The notes beneath the pieces were generated by a model, which was not told where the DNA came from, ran no database searches, and saw only the letters and a program-made list of their open reading frames with translations. Both the position numbers and the translations under genes were made by a program. Source: Granulicatella balaenopterae (GTDB taxonomy: Bacteria; Bacillota; Bacilli; Lactobacillales; Aerococcaceae). Taken from it: 64,000 nt of DNA. Position 1 is the stretch's first letter. Every line of letters starts with the position of its first letter. The stretch lies in the NCBI RefSeq assembly GCF_900111135.1, contig NZ_FOGF01000006.1, positions 1 to 64,000 on the forward strand, given 5' to 3'. Shown here piece by piece: positions 5,232-14,954 of this stretch.

Positions 5232-7427
5232 TTAAATTTTGTAAGAAATGCCGTCAAAGCATAGCCACTGAGTATTTATTTTACCACGTTTAGTAATTTC
5301 TCCACTAGGTTGGATACAGATTATACCAATTTCAAAATCACCTGTTATAACCGTAAAATACATTGGACTTTTAGGCGCAACGTGTTTAGGCAATGTAGCT
5401 ATTGTTCCGCCCGGCAACATTGTGCTAGTATGTTTAATATTTCCTTTTAAAACCACTAATCCTGTATCATCTTTTGAAAATTGAAAATCTCCAAATTCAC
5501 CGCCGTAATTTTGCCATCCGTTATTTAAAATAGGTTTTCCCCAAACATACTCAGTTGTGGCAAGTTTTTGCCATGATGTCCAATATCGTGCATCACAAAA
5601 CACTCGTGTGAAAATCAAATTATCAATGTGAGTTGTGAACACTTGTTTGCACCATTTACTTGATAATTTAGCAATTTCTAAATAACCATTGTAACTTTTT
5701 CCGTTAATTTGAACGCCTGTAATATAATACAATCCTGTGCTTTTATAATTATCGATATTTTTATCGGTAGTTGTTTTGGTTATACCATTATCGGCTGTTA
5801 GTTTATACATTTGTGCCACAGACTTATCTGCCTTCTTATTCAAATTAGCCGTAACTCTACTATCTAAATCAGCAATAGATTGCTTAATTGTATTATCTAC
5901 ATTGTCTACATATGTTTTGCTAGATTTTAAATCAATTGCTTTTTGTAGTTTTGTTTCAGTTGCGGTAAGGTCACTTGTGGTTGCTAGCTCCACCCAATTC
6001 GTCCAACCGTGTTCTTTACCAATACGATAAAACATATTTTCTTCGTAATAATCTATGTAAATTTGCGTTGTAAGCTTACTATTATCACGTGTGAAAACCA
6101 GTAACCACCCAAGGCGGTGTGCTGGTAAATTTCCACCATTCCAAACATAATAAAACCCGTTTTCATATACATTATTTATATCTGCATCTTTGAGAATCTT
6201 CATATCTCCATTATCTCTAGTTAGTTTATACATTTGCGCCTTAGCAATATCTGCTTTTTTTCCTAAATCAATTGTAGTAGCTAAAATTTTCCAATTTCCC
6301 CAAACATTGTTAGTCATAACACGTGTGTAACATGCATTATTGTTAAAATTATCCATAGCAAATTGCGCACAATCATTACCTTCTCCACTAATCACTAACA
6401 GCAATCCCCATCTAATGTTGTTAGGTAACGTTCCTAAAGTTCCAGGTTGAATCTCTCTAAATTGCGTTAATTTTAATGTATCAATGTCTACGCCTTTAGT
6501 ATTTAAAGTTTTACCACTATTTTGCGTTAATTTGTGCATCTGAGCAACTGATTTATCGGCCTTTTTGTTCAATTCTGTTTGCGTGTAATTTAAGTCAGCC
6601 TTGCCATTCCACTTTGTGCGTTCGCTGGACGTGATGTGTTTGTTGTTGTCGCTTTGATGTGCGCTAAATGCTTTGTTAACAACACCTACTGCATGTCCTG
6701 TCGCTGCTTTGATAACATTTGTACTATTTACATTATCATCTAGCTGTACAAGTCCTGTATCATTTGTTGTAGCTGTTTTAATGTCTACATTAATAGATAC
6801 ATCTTTTGAACCGTCAAAAAACGTTTTTCCTGTCGCTTTTCCACTTAATTCAATAGTACGTGCATTAGATAATTTTTTCGCTTTCTCAACCTCTATAATA
6901 TTATCAATTTTTTTATCAATTTTTTTATTTGTCGCATCTTCAAATGCTAATAATTCGCTGTGAGTAGAATATATTTGCTCAGGATTTTCAAATTTAATTG
7001 TAACTTTTGCATTTTTGTCAATAGTTGTAGCAAAGTCATAATCACGATACACATTTCCTGCATTATTAGGTGGTATGACATCGCCATTCTCAGCCCAAGT
7101 ATACATATACATAAATTCAGCGCCATTGCCCACTTTTGCAAAGATGCCAATCTCATTGATAGTTAACTCTGTATCAATTTCGGTATTGTCTAATCGTCCT
7201 AAAATTCTAAATGTGGGGCTCTCAGTATCTTCTAAAGTTTGCGTTGCAGCTGTTGCAGCTATCGTGTAAATCTCATTAGCAACATCTTTTGCATTTTCGA
7301 TATTTGTTTTAATTCTACCATCACCTAAACTAAAGCGTGTAAAAGTAATTGTTTGCTTATTAGCAATTGCTGCACTGATATTGCTAGCACCAGCTGTTGT
7401 AATTACTGGTTGAATAAAATACGTCAT
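5232..7427 (-). CDS. Tail fibre protein with pyocin-knob-like repeats, 731 aa
   Basis: The N-terminal ~150 residues match the phage tail collar/fibre attachment domain (PF12571-like: FIQPVITTAGASNISAAIAN, then FTRFSLGDGRI and ELTINEIGIFAKVG). The middle carries a GLVQLDDNVNS motif and helical spacers. Three repeated receptor-facing modules begin KADKSVAQMHKLT, KADIAKAQMYKLT and KADKSVAQMYKLT; each continues with a GLYYI/GWLLVF type beta core and a W-x-x-W-x-x-L-A-T end, like pyocin knob domains. The C-terminus is a separate beta domain. It mediates host adsorption. It is one base apart from the upstream YmfQ-like gene, with AAAGGAGG before the start. Confidence 0.88.
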   Translation of the reverse strand: MTYFIQPVITTAGASNISAAIANKQTITFTRFSLGDGRIKTNIENAKDVANEIYTIAATAATQTLEDTESPTFRILGRLDNTEIDTELTINEIGIFAKVGNGAEFMYMYTWAENGDVIPPNNAGNVYRDYDFATTIDKNAKVTIKFENPEQIYSTHSELLAFEDATNKKIDKKIDNIIEVEKAKKLSNARTIELSGKATGKTFFDGSKDVSINVDIKTATTNDTGLVQLDDNVNSTNVIKAATGHAVGVVNKAFSAHQSDNNKHITSSERTKWNGKADLNYTQTELNKKADKSVAQMHKLTQNSGKTLNTKGVDIDTLKLTQFREIQPGTLGTLPNNIRWGLLLVISGEGNDCAQFAMDNFNNNACYTRVMTNNVWGNWKILATTIDLGKKADIAKAQMYKLTRDNGDMKILKDADINNVYENGFYYVWNGGNLPAHRLGWLLVFTRDNSKLTTQIYIDYYEENMFYRIGKEHGWTNWVELATTSDLTATETKLQKAIDLKSSKTYVDNVDNTIKQSIADLDSRVTANLNKKADKSVAQMYKLTADNGITKTTTDKNIDNYKSTGLYYITGVQINGKSYNGYLEIAKLSSKWCKQVFTTHIDNLIFTRVFCDARYWTSWQKLATTEYVWGKPILNNGWQNYGGEFGDFQFSKDDTGLVVLKGNIKHTSTMLPGGTIATLPKHVAPKSPMYFTVITGDFEIGIICIQPSGEITKRGKINTQWLCFDGISYKI

Positions 7428-7954
7428 TATTTTCCTCCTTTAAATTTAATAATTTTGTATGAATATGATGCAATTGCTGCTGTATACAATGTTTGCTGCA
7501 TAGGTGCATCTATTACTAATTGAATTCCTAAATGCGCTGGTATTAATTGTCTAATATAATTGTTATATCTATTAAATTCAGCTTTAGGTATTGCACCTAA
7601 AAAACTAATAAATACTGTTGAATTACGCACTTTCACACGTGCTTGCACACCTGTGAAATTTTCAGTAATCTCTTCTAACGTTTCGCTTGATATCTTAACT
7701 TTACTAGTCAATACAGTAGTCAAATATCTTTTTCGTTCGTCTAAATCTTTTGTTTGTGGCTTAATATTTAAAGATTTTTCCCATCGCTCTACCCACTCAA
7801 GATTAGCATGCGGTATCATTATTAATTTTTTAGTATCATCAATCAATGATGTTATTAGTTCCAATTCGGGCGCTTCAGCTTCTAGCAAATCGATAATAGT
7901 ATCATCTTTAATTTTTGGAATTGCTTCAAGCATTCTCTTTTTAACCTGCGACAT
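7427..7954 (-). CDS. Baseplate-associated protein, YmfQ/DUF2313 family
   Basis: 175 aa, placed between baseplate J and the tail fibre as in PBSX-type phages. It has the N-terminal acidic helical part (IIDLLEAEAPELELITS) and the ERKRYLTTVLTSK segment of YmfQ-like proteins, then a small alpha/beta end (LIPAHLGIQLVI). Family members join the fibre to the baseplate. It overlaps the upstream gene by 14 bases. Confidence 0.82.
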   Translation of the reverse strand: MSQVKKRMLEAIPKIKDDTIIDLLEAEAPELELITSLIDDTKKLIMIPHANLEWVERWEKSLNIKPQTKDLDERKRYLTTVLTSKVKISSETLEEITENFTGVQARVKVRNSTVFISFLGAIPKAEFNRYNNYIRQLIPAHLGIQLVIDAPMQQTLYTAAIASYSYKIIKFKGGK

Positions 7955-8996
7955 TTAAAGTCACCTCATCTAATCGTGGTAAATCAGTATTAGATAATGT
8001 CAATGATGCATTTTGACCATTAATAAGTAAATCATCTACGTCAAGCACTCCATCAATACGATCTATAATAGTAGCTACTTTGTAAGTTCGTACTTCTTTT
8101 TCTTTAAAAGCTTCTAATTTTAAATAAGATTTCAAGTCATCTTCAGCTTGATCATTAATATAGTCAACGTCAGCATCTTCAGCAATTTTGATTGTGCATT
8201 CAATCGTGATTGCAAATCCTTGGACTGATGCGACTGTGACAAATGCGCCAATTGGGGCAACTCCTAAGCCGTGCCCTTTTGGTTCTGGATCAATAAAACG
8301 CTGGAATTTTTGGACTAATTCAGGACTTGCTTCATCCCCATCACTATCTACAATCGATAATTTAACTGTATTAGGACCATTCCAAAGTGATTCAACTAAT
8401 ACACCGCCAACCCCTTTGAATTCCTTAGCCCATGCTTTATATTGCGCTACATTACCATTTAATGTGGGTGTGTGGATATATTCGATTGTACGTTTACGCA
8501 ATTGTTCATCTGTTTCTAAGTCCTCGCCTGGTACAATTACACGGCCAATTTCAGCGCCTTCAAAATTTTTAATAGCATCAATATTGATTAATTCACCTCG
8601 CACATAATTAGATGCCCGTCCTGGCTGTTCTGCTATCAAGTTGTAGTTTAGACCGCTTTTTCGTTCTAAAACTCTAAAATTTAACTTACTATCAATAACT
8701 GAAAAGCGGGTCCCTATCGGTATTTCTTGTTCAAATTCTGCAACACGTATTGCAGCTGTAGCTGGTAACCGTTCAACTCCAAATTGCCTGCATAATCTTG
8801 TTAGATATTCACCATAGCTGGTATCTAAAAAATTAATATCTTCATATGCTGTTAGCGCTGTGTACTGTATAGCTACTTCTTGAGCTGCTGGTGCTACTAA
8901 GTTATAAAGTATTGAGCCTTGGCGCTTATCGTATTTATCATCAAATCTATTGAGCATATCATCCAATATCTCTGTATATTCTTTGCCTTTTGTCAT
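7941..8996 (-). CDS. Baseplate J/gp47-like protein (XkdT-like)
   Basis: 351 aa, with the baseplate J features GSILYNLVAPAAQEVA near the N-terminus, DTSYGEYLTRLCRQFGVER, a beta sandwich region containing GTRFSVIDSKLNF, and the conserved ETDEQLRKRTIEYI with PTLNGNVAQYKAWAKEF. It forms the wedge of the contractile-tail baseplate. GGAGGTGA precedes the ATG. It overlaps the XkdS-like gene by four bases. Confidence 0.92.
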   Translation of the reverse strand: MTKGKEYTEILDDMLNRFDDKYDKRQGSILYNLVAPAAQEVAIQYTALTAYEDINFLDTSYGEYLTRLCRQFGVERLPATAAIRVAEFEQEIPIGTRFSVIDSKLNFRVLERKSGLNYNLIAEQPGRASNYVRGELINIDAIKNFEGAEIGRVIVPGEDLETDEQLRKRTIEYIHTPTLNGNVAQYKAWAKEFKGVGGVLVESLWNGPNTVKLSIVDSDGDEASPELVQKFQRFIDPEPKGHGLGVAPIGAFVTVASVQGFAITIECTIKIAEDADVDYINDQAEDDLKSYLKLEAFKEKEVRTYKVATIIDRIDGVLDVDDLLINGQNASLTLSNTDLPRLDEVTLNVAG

Positions 8997-9355
8997 AAAT
9001 TCACCTCCATATTAATTGTGCCTATAATCGTATCTACATCAAAGCGTATAAGCATGTTATCATCGATAATTTGCGCATAAAAATTATATATATTTTCGAT
9101 GCGGTCATCTTCAAATAAGCATTCTTTTACACGTCTTTCAATGTCCAATCTTGCAAAGTCAGCATCACCACCTATCAACTCACTAAATTCAATACCGTAC
9201 CTATGATCATAAATGCTATATTGATATCTTTCAGTGGTCAACATCCTTTCAATGCTTTGCTTCAATGCTTCTATGCCATCTATTTGCTTTAAGATATTAT
9301 TTTCATCTAGTGTATGGCTTGGCTGCACTTCTTTTGTTTTCGTGTTTCTTATCAC
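8993..9355 (-). CDS. DUF2634 baseplate protein (XkdS / gp25-like)
   Basis: 120 aa. The motifs IDGIEALKQSIERMLTTERY and YDHRYGIEFSELIG are those of XkdS-like proteins, relatives of T4 gp25 that link sheath and baseplate. The start is uncertain: the GTG used here lacks a clear ribosome binding site, and the frame is open for about eleven more codons upstream without an ATG, with GAGGTGA ahead of them. Confidence 0.85.
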   Translation of the reverse strand: MIRNTKTKEVQPSHTLDENNILKQIDGIEALKQSIERMLTTERYQYSIYDHRYGIEFSELIGGDADFARLDIERRVKECLFEDDRIENIYNFYAQIIDDNMLIRFDVDTIIGTINMEVNL

Positions 9356-9381
9356 TTCTAAAAATTGTGTTTTTGGTGTGC

Positions 9382-9678
9382 TTATAATTGGTCACCTCTT
9401 TCATCTTCACGCTTATACAATACGGCTTTTTTATATAAAACATAATAAAAGCCCCCGCCGTCCTGGCGCACTAAATGGACTGTAAGCCCCTTATAATCAT
9501 TTGTAAGCTTATCAGTCCACGTCAATGCGCACATGTCGCTATCAAGCGTTATATCGTTCTCAAGCTTAATTTTTAAAGGGTCAACTGATTCAATCACCCC
9601 TGTGGTCATTTTCGCAAATTGTCTATTTTCAATAAAATTACTAATAAACTTTTTTAAATTCGGTATAATATCTGTCAT
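9382..9678 (-). CDS. DUF2577 tail protein (XkdR-like)
   Basis: 98 aa. A short N-terminal helix is followed by a beta barrel segment (MTTGVIESVDPLKIKLENDITL) and a C-terminal strand with RQDGGGFYYVLYK, matching XkdR/DUF2577 proteins of the tail hub region. Its ATG overlaps the stop codon of the XkdQ-like gene, so translation is likely coupled. Confidence 0.85.
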   Translation of the reverse strand: MTDIIPNLKKFISNFIENRQFAKMTTGVIESVDPLKIKLENDITLDSDMCALTWTDKLTNDYKGLTVHLVRQDGGGFYYVLYKKAVLYKREDERGDQL

Positions 9679-10649
9679 TATGATTCACCTGCTAAATATA
9701 GTTTAATTTCCATGGAATGCTTACCACTCTCAAAAGTATGCGTCGATTCGTCTATAATATACCAGCCCTTATTGCCTAATTCCTTACAATCAACATATAC
9801 TGAATGCCCTGCTAAAAATGCTATATCACCTATATCACTTTTTAATGTTATTGTTTTTTTAGGCTGATTTTTCAACTTCAGCAACATATCACCCATCTGT
9901 TCAATTTGTGCTGAATTCATTTTTTCATCAACTTTTTTGTAATGTTGCAAAATACCCCATTTTTGTATATTTTTACTATCTTTGAAAATGTATACTTCAC
10001 GTTTTTTAGTTTCTTTATTCTCTTGTACCAACTTGATAATATTTGAGCTATCTTCAATAGTGCCTTCAAAATCAAAGTCAGTTAAAAATGAACCATCGCC
10101 AATAATATATTGGATTGGTAGATTAGCTGGTGTATCGATTGTTAATTCTCCAAATTTATCCCATAGCACTAAAAAAATACCTGTTGCAACTAGAACCTCA
10201 TCTAATACTTCTTGAATGATATCTAACGCCTTTTTATCTTCTTTCAATTGCGGCTTTAATTGATTACCTGGTGCATTGATAACACCTGTAGTCAAATCTA
10301 AGTCATTGCATATAGTAGTCACTATGTCGCTACAGCTTTTATTTTTACCTACAAAATTAATATTCTGTAACAAGTATTTTATTTGATCGTGGAAAGTTAA
10401 TGTTATATGTCCATTTTTGCTGCGTTTCACTTTTGTTAAATAACCAAAAAACACCTCTTTATTATCTATTTTCATGGCTAACGGTGATCCGTATTGGTCA
10501 CTTTTAAAGTCAATATCAGTTGTATTCAATTTAATTTCCAAAGACCATGCAGCACCTCGCATCATCGTTTTAAGTGATGCGCTGGTTGCTACGCTTGCAA
10601 GGTCCCAACCTGCACCTGTGTTGTTGTTCTGATAAAATAACTCCATCAT
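9678..10649 (-). CDS. XkdQ-like tail hub protein (phage late control D-like)
   Basis: 323 aa. It begins with a hub-type beta domain (SLKTMMRGAAWSLEIKL, FFGYLTKVKR) and contains VEQ/DLDLTTGVI-type segments, the DEVLVATGIFLVLWDKFGEL block and the LKSDIGDIAFLAGHSVYVDCKELG strand typical of XkdQ. These proteins form the central hub below the tail tube. The four-base overlap with the LysM gene places it in the baseplate operon. Confidence 0.87.
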   Translation of the reverse strand: MMELFYQNNNTGAGWDLASVATSASLKTMMRGAAWSLEIKLNTTDIDFKSDQYGSPLAMKIDNKEVFFGYLTKVKRSKNGHITLTFHDQIKYLLQNINFVGKNKSCSDIVTTICNDLDLTTGVINAPGNQLKPQLKEDKKALDIIQEVLDEVLVATGIFLVLWDKFGELTIDTPANLPIQYIIGDGSFLTDFDFEGTIEDSSNIIKLVQENKETKKREVYIFKDSKNIQKWGILQHYKKVDEKMNSAQIEQMGDMLLKLKNQPKKTITLKSDIGDIAFLAGHSVYVDCKELGNKGWYIIDESTHTFESGKHSMEIKLYLAGES

Positions 10650-11308
10650 GGTATTGTTAACACCTGCCCTGGATAGATAAGGTTAGGGTCTTTAATTTTA
10701 TCTCTATTAGCATTAAAAATTTTAGGATATTGAGACCCACTGCCATAATTTCGCTGAGCAATAGCCCATAAAGTATCGCCTCTAACAACTGTATGCGTTT
10801 TATGATGTGGCGTTTGAGTTGTTGCTGTTCTTGGTGTCGGTTTATTGTTATTTGTCGGTTTAGGCTTATTGAAAATAACTTTCTGCTTTGTTATCTCAAT
10901 TTTTTTCGCAACATGCTTCTTATATTCGGTAAATTTAATTAAATAAATAACGTCATTTTCATATCCCACCTTACTCGATAAATCAAAAGTTTCAATTAAA
11001 AATTTACTATTGATTGCAGCGCCTAATGGGCCACCTACCAACAATTGTACTGGTGTTCCATTTTTTTTCTTGTTTTCGATATTAGCTATAAAACTTTTAG
11101 GGTTAATATTTCCATGGCGCATGTATGATCCATCGCTAAAAGAACCAGGCACAAAGCTTGTAAATTCTATTGTTTTAAGTGTTGCACCAATATTGATAGG
11201 TATTTCGCCTGCTTCAATTATATTTACCGTTTCTAAATTTTGACTATTTCCAATTTTTATATTTTCGGGCATAACTGGAATTTTTAAGCCGTCAATAAAA
11301 ATATTCAT
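10646..11308 (-). CDS. LysM-containing tail protein (XkdP-like)
   Basis: 220 aa with a phage tail domain (residues 1 to ~130), a proline/threonine-rich linker (KPKPTNNNKPTPRT) and a C-terminal LysM domain (about 172 to 220: HTVVRGDTLWAIAQRNYGSG to IYPGQVLTIP). The LysM probably contacts peptidoglycan during injection. It lies between tape measure and XkdQ, as in PBSX. Confidence 0.9.
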   Translation of the reverse strand: MNIFIDGLKIPVMPENIKIGNSQNLETVNIIEAGEIPINIGATLKTIEFTSFVPGSFSDGSYMRHGNINPKSFIANIENKKKNGTPVQLLVGGPLGAAINSKFLIETFDLSSKVGYENDVIYLIKFTEYKKHVAKKIEITKQKVIFNKPKPTNNNKPTPRTATTQTPHHKTHTVVRGDTLWAIAQRNYGSGSQYPKIFNANRDKIKDPNLIYPGQVLTIP

Positions 11309-11323
11309 CCTTCCCCTCCTTTC

Positions 11324-13846
11324 TTAGATACCATCAGCACCATTGTTGATAGCATCTACAATTTTGGCATTTAAATCATCTAATGCATTAGCATATTGAC
11401 TTTCATTTTTAATCTCTCCAATATTTGTCACGATTTTAGGCTCTAGCTTGATGAATTTCTGTTGATATTCCTGGTTAGCAACATCTTTGATTAATTTAAT
11501 AACTTCATCGTCAATGGCAATTTCATCATCAATCTTGCCTATGCTGTCTAATTTTCCGCCTGTTGGATTTCCGCCTTTACCGCCACCAGCTCCACCACTT
11601 GCAGCACCTGGTAAACTTTCAAGGCTATCAAGTAATTGTGATTGTTGCATTAAATCAGCTGGTGATTCTACATCGTTGTTTTTGCCACTGAAAAAATTAC
11701 TTACTTTATCAGCTAATCCTTCGCCTTTACTATAACCATTGCGATACGCATCACCAATACTTGCATATTCAAAGCCTTGCAATTTTGTGAATTCTGGTAA
11801 TTGTGGCGCATCGCCAACATTGGATGCTAATGATGATCTACCAAATGTAACTGGTCCATGTTTTGTTGGCGCTGCTAAACTGTTTCCTCCAAAAGAACCT
11901 GCTAAATTTGAGCGACCTAATGATGCATGGCTGATAGTTCCTATACCTTCACCACCAAATACTTTTGCAACTTTATTTGCAAAGCCTACAATCTTATTTA
12001 AGCCATCAATCGCTCTATTGATCATATTCTCTATACCGCCAATACACGCATTGATCACACTGTCAGTCACTGATGCTGCATTTTGTGCGGTGGTTGTGAT
12101 GAATAGTCCCATTTGATGAAATGCGTTTTGCACGTTATAACTTAAATCAAAATAAGTATTGACTAGCCATTCAGCTGCGCTTATTCCTGCATTAAGTACT
12201 GCATCAACCGCTGTAAAAAATCCTAATTTAATACCGTACCATGCTAATTGAATACCATAACCAGCTAATTGATACGCATTTACTAATGCTTGTGCTGTAC
12301 CAATACCAAAATTGACTATAAAAGTTATTACGTTTTTAGCTATAGCACCTACTGCAAACAATGAACCTACTATAATACCTGTCGCTGATACTGATGCACC
12401 TGCTAATCGGTTATAAGCTGCTACACCTGCATATAAAGCACCAACTAATGCTATTACACCTAATACAACCCATGTAATGGGACACGCTAAAAATGCAGCA
12501 TTTAAGCCGTGCTGCGCTGCGGTTTCTGCAAATGTGGCGCCTGTTGCCATCGTACTTGCTGCTGCTTTAATTGTGGTAACACCTGACAACGCTCCTTTGA
12601 TGCCAACGCTTACGGCTTCAACCGTATTCATGGCAATTACTGCACCTTTGTAGCCTAATGTTGCTAATTTTAAGGCTGAATAAAGGCCTACGATAGTAAA
12701 TAATGGCGGTGCTATTAAGTCCCAATTATTGGCTATCAGTTCGCCACCACTAGCCATGATATCTATTGTCACGCTAGCCACATTAAGCAACTGATGTAGT
12801 GCTTGTGCTCCTATATTTATACCTTTAGCAATAATATTACCAAATTGTGCCATATGAGGTGAATTTACTATCCTGTTTAATTCAACTAAAACTGGTTCTA
12901 ATGCTACTAATGAATAATTTTTGAATTGTTGCCAAGCTCTAGCAAATGTTAACGGCATTTGTTCGAATTCACTATTGATTTTACCGCTTGCAGCTAACAT
13001 AGAATTTTTAACAATATCAGCGGTCAATTTACCTTCAGCGCCTAGCTTTTTAATTTCTCCACGTGATACACCTAAATAGTCACTAATAGCTTGTATCAGC
13101 GCTGGCGATGTTTCTGCAAGGCTTCGCAATTCGTCACCCTGTAGCTTACCGCTGGCCATCGCCTGGGTTAACTGTAGCATGGCGCTCTTTTGTTCTTCGA
13201 TAGATGCACCACCGACAACAAAAGACTTGTTCATAGTTTCTAAAAATGCTAATGTTTCGCCGTTATTAGTAAACACTTCTCCAGCTTGCATGCGCATTTT
13301 AGCTACACCATTAGCCACGTCATTGTATGTTGACCCTGTAAGCTGCGCACTCTTATAGATACTGTTCTGCAATTGTTTGGTGGTGCTTAGTCCGTCATTA
13401 ATCATCTTCAGACGGGCATTCATGTTGGCGTATTCGTCCGACTGTTTAGCTAATGACAATGCTGATGTACTTAATGCAATACCACCTAAAAGCCCATGCA
13501 TGCCACTCATAGTGCTTTTCATTTTACGGCCTAAGTCCATGAATGTTGCACTGGTATATCTAGCTGTGCGGTTTATTTTCCTCAATTCAAGGTCTTCTTT
13601 TCTCAAACCTGTTGCTGCAAATTCTGCAGCACTTACAAATTTACCTTGTGCTGTAACAACTTTGTTTGCTGCATTCAAGTAGTATCTTGTACTTTGAGCG
13701 GTCTTACTCATAACATTATCTTGTTTATAAATTGCCGTATTTACTAAATTAGCTTGTGTGGTAACTTGTGCCATTGTCGCACGTACTCCACGCAATGTAG
13801 CTGTTATCTTATCGGCTAATGTCAAGGTGGTTTTTATTTCTCCCAT
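11324..13846 (-). CDS. Tail tape measure protein, 840 aa
   Basis: It sets tail length and is ejected ahead of the DNA. The N-terminal ~300 residues carry the tape-measure domain (TGSTYNDVANGVAKMRMQAG, QLTQAMASGKLQGDELRSLA, TSPALIQAISDYLGVSRGEI). Residues about 360 to 540 contain several hydrophobic spans (for example PITWVVLGVIALVGALYAGV). The C-terminal part is glycine-rich (PGAASGGAGGGKGGNPTGG) and ends in a helical tail. It follows the frameshifted chaperone genes, the standard order. Confidence 0.93.
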   Translation of the reverse strand: MGEIKTTLTLADKITATLRGVRATMAQVTTQANLVNTAIYKQDNVMSKTAQSTRYYLNAANKVVTAQGKFVSAAEFAATGLRKEDLELRKINRTARYTSATFMDLGRKMKSTMSGMHGLLGGIALSTSALSLAKQSDEYANMNARLKMINDGLSTTKQLQNSIYKSAQLTGSTYNDVANGVAKMRMQAGEVFTNNGETLAFLETMNKSFVVGGASIEEQKSAMLQLTQAMASGKLQGDELRSLAETSPALIQAISDYLGVSRGEIKKLGAEGKLTADIVKNSMLAASGKINSEFEQMPLTFARAWQQFKNYSLVALEPVLVELNRIVNSPHMAQFGNIIAKGINIGAQALHQLLNVASVTIDIMASGGELIANNWDLIAPPLFTIVGLYSALKLATLGYKGAVIAMNTVEAVSVGIKGALSGVTTIKAAASTMATGATFAETAAQHGLNAAFLACPITWVVLGVIALVGALYAGVAAYNRLAGASVSATGIIVGSLFAVGAIAKNVITFIVNFGIGTAQALVNAYQLAGYGIQLAWYGIKLGFFTAVDAVLNAGISAAEWLVNTYFDLSYNVQNAFHQMGLFITTTAQNAASVTDSVINACIGGIENMINRAIDGLNKIVGFANKVAKVFGGEGIGTISHASLGRSNLAGSFGGNSLAAPTKHGPVTFGRSSLASNVGDAPQLPEFTKLQGFEYASIGDAYRNGYSKGEGLADKVSNFFSGKNNDVESPADLMQQSQLLDSLESLPGAASGGAGGGKGGNPTGGKLDSIGKIDDEIAIDDEVIKLIKDVANQEYQQKFIKLEPKIVTNIGEIKNESQYANALDDLNAKIVDAINNGADGI

Positions 13847-13857
13847 TTGTCCACCTC

Positions 13858-14414
13858 CTATGTGTTATATTTTTGCTGTTCTGCTGCATACACATGAATA
13901 GATGCAATAATAAATGCTTTTTCTTGTGTGTCTAACGCTAACCATTCATGTGGTAAAATTTTTAATTTCTGCAAAGCAAAATGCATCAAGCTTGCTTCAG
14001 CATCTTGCTCTATTAGTTTTTTGCTTCATCAATTTCCTGGTTAATATCTTCAATACCTGCAATTTTACTTACTTCTTTTAGGATTTGAGCTGCTTCATAC
14101 CAATCAAACATTTTCCCAAACAATTCACTAGCACCCATACAACCCCAATCTTTTTGTAATTCTGCATCGTTTAGATCTGGCACTACCAATGATCGCACGC
14201 ACATTTCACGGTTAATGACTGCTTCATTTACAATTTGTACTTGTTTGCCATTTTTACCAACTTTATGTGTAGTGGCAATTGCATTAATTTTCTCAAGCTC
14301 GTCACTTGTTAGCACTTTAATTTCAAATTCTGCATCACCAAAATTAGGTAATTTAAATTTTTTATTTTCTTGATTCTTTTTCTTAGATTTAAAAAAGTTT
14401 TTGATATTTGACAT
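13858..14414 (-). CDS. Tail assembly chaperone fusion made by -1 frameshift (gpG-gpT-like), 185 aa
   Basis: The 133-codon frame starting at 14414 ends GAA-GCA-AAA-AAC-TAA. The heptamer A-AAA-AAC (14016 to 14022), in the right phase, is the classic -1 slippery site. After slipping, translation continues CTA-ATA-GAG-CAA-GAT into a second frame ending at 13858, whose product ends with a helical segment (HFALQKLKILPHEWLALDTQ). The arithmetic gives 186 codons. Tail phages make a long G-T product at a fixed ratio to recruit the tape measure protein, which is encoded directly downstream here. The second frame has no ribosome binding site of its own. Confidence 0.85.
14013..14414 (-). CDS. Tail assembly chaperone, unshifted form (gpG-like), 133 aa
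   Basis: The product of normal termination at 14013. Residues 20 to 130 are the chaperone domain (FKLPNFGDAEFEIKVLTSDE, then MCVRSLVVPDLNDAELQKD and GKMFDWYEAAQILKEVSKI), like XkdN-type proteins. The ATG has GGAGG upstream. It lies after a terminator-like hairpin at 14445 to 14464, so it may be made at lower level than the tube protein. Confidence 0.85.
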   Translation of the reverse strand: MSNIKNFFKSKKKNQENKKFKLPNFGDAEFEIKVLTSDELEKINAIATTHKVGKNGKQVQIVNEAVINREMCVRSLVVPDLNDAELQKDWGCMGASELFGKMFDWYEAAQILKEVSKIAGIEDINQEIDEAKN

Positions 14415-14444
14415 GTGATGTCCTCCTATTTTTTAAAAAATAAA

Positions 14445-14464
14445 GCGCATAGAATTCTATGCGC
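14445..14464 (-). terminator. Hairpin between tube and chaperone genes (partial terminator)
   Basis: Perfect palindrome GCGCATAGAATTCTATGCGC followed on the minus strand by TTTATTTTTT. It would lower transcription downstream of the highly needed tube gene. Confidence 0.7.
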
Positions 14465-14474
14465 AATACTATTA

Positions 14475-14936
14475 TTAATCTTCAATTACTTTAAAACTTG
14501 ATAATTTTTCCACTGATTGGAAAGTAAAGTCTGTTTCTTCAGTCAATACCTCATTGCTTTCAGCATCGATATTTGAAAGCATCATCTTTTTAAAGATGCA
14601 ATTTTTATATAACATCACTTGACGTCCTGCACGTGATGTCTTATCTTCGTTGATTGCTCTAATGTCAATACGTGGATATTTCCCTGTTTTGATATAGTCG
14701 ATTGCAATATCTTTGAATTCGGGGCGGTGGAAATACATTTTCACTTTTCCTGTTCCTGCCCCTCCTACAATTTTTTCACCAACCATGCGACTGCCCATAG
14801 TGGCTACTTTTGCTGTTTCAAATTCTAGGAAAGCATTCAAGCTGATTAATTCAGCCATTTCATATTGCTTACCATCAATTGTGAAATATACATTACCTTC
14901 TTTAGCTGATAATGCATCGAATTGATTCATTGTCAT
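14475..14936 (-). CDS. Tail tube protein (XkdM-like)
   Basis: 153 aa, matching the phage_tail_tube_2 family: FTIDGKQYEMAELISLNAFLEFE, MGSRMVGEKIVGGAGTGKVKM, YFHRPEFKDIAIDYIKTG and a C-terminal EETDFTFQSVEKL. It polymerises into the inner tube of the contractile tail. It directly follows the sheath gene by 18 bases with AGGAGG ahead. Confidence 0.92.
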   Translation of the reverse strand: MTMNQFDALSAKEGNVYFTIDGKQYEMAELISLNAFLEFETAKVATMGSRMVGEKIVGGAGTGKVKMYFHRPEFKDIAIDYIKTGKYPRIDIRAINEDKTSRAGRQVMLYKNCIFKKMMLSNIDAESNEVLTEETDFTFQSVEKLSSFKVIED

Positions 14937-14954
14937 TTACTCATTACCTCCTTT

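Noticed and set aside
11487-12116. Plus-strand open frames opposite the tape measure gene
   Set aside because: They are shadows of the minus-strand gene with no ribosome binding sites; the minus-strand product has clear domain motifs.
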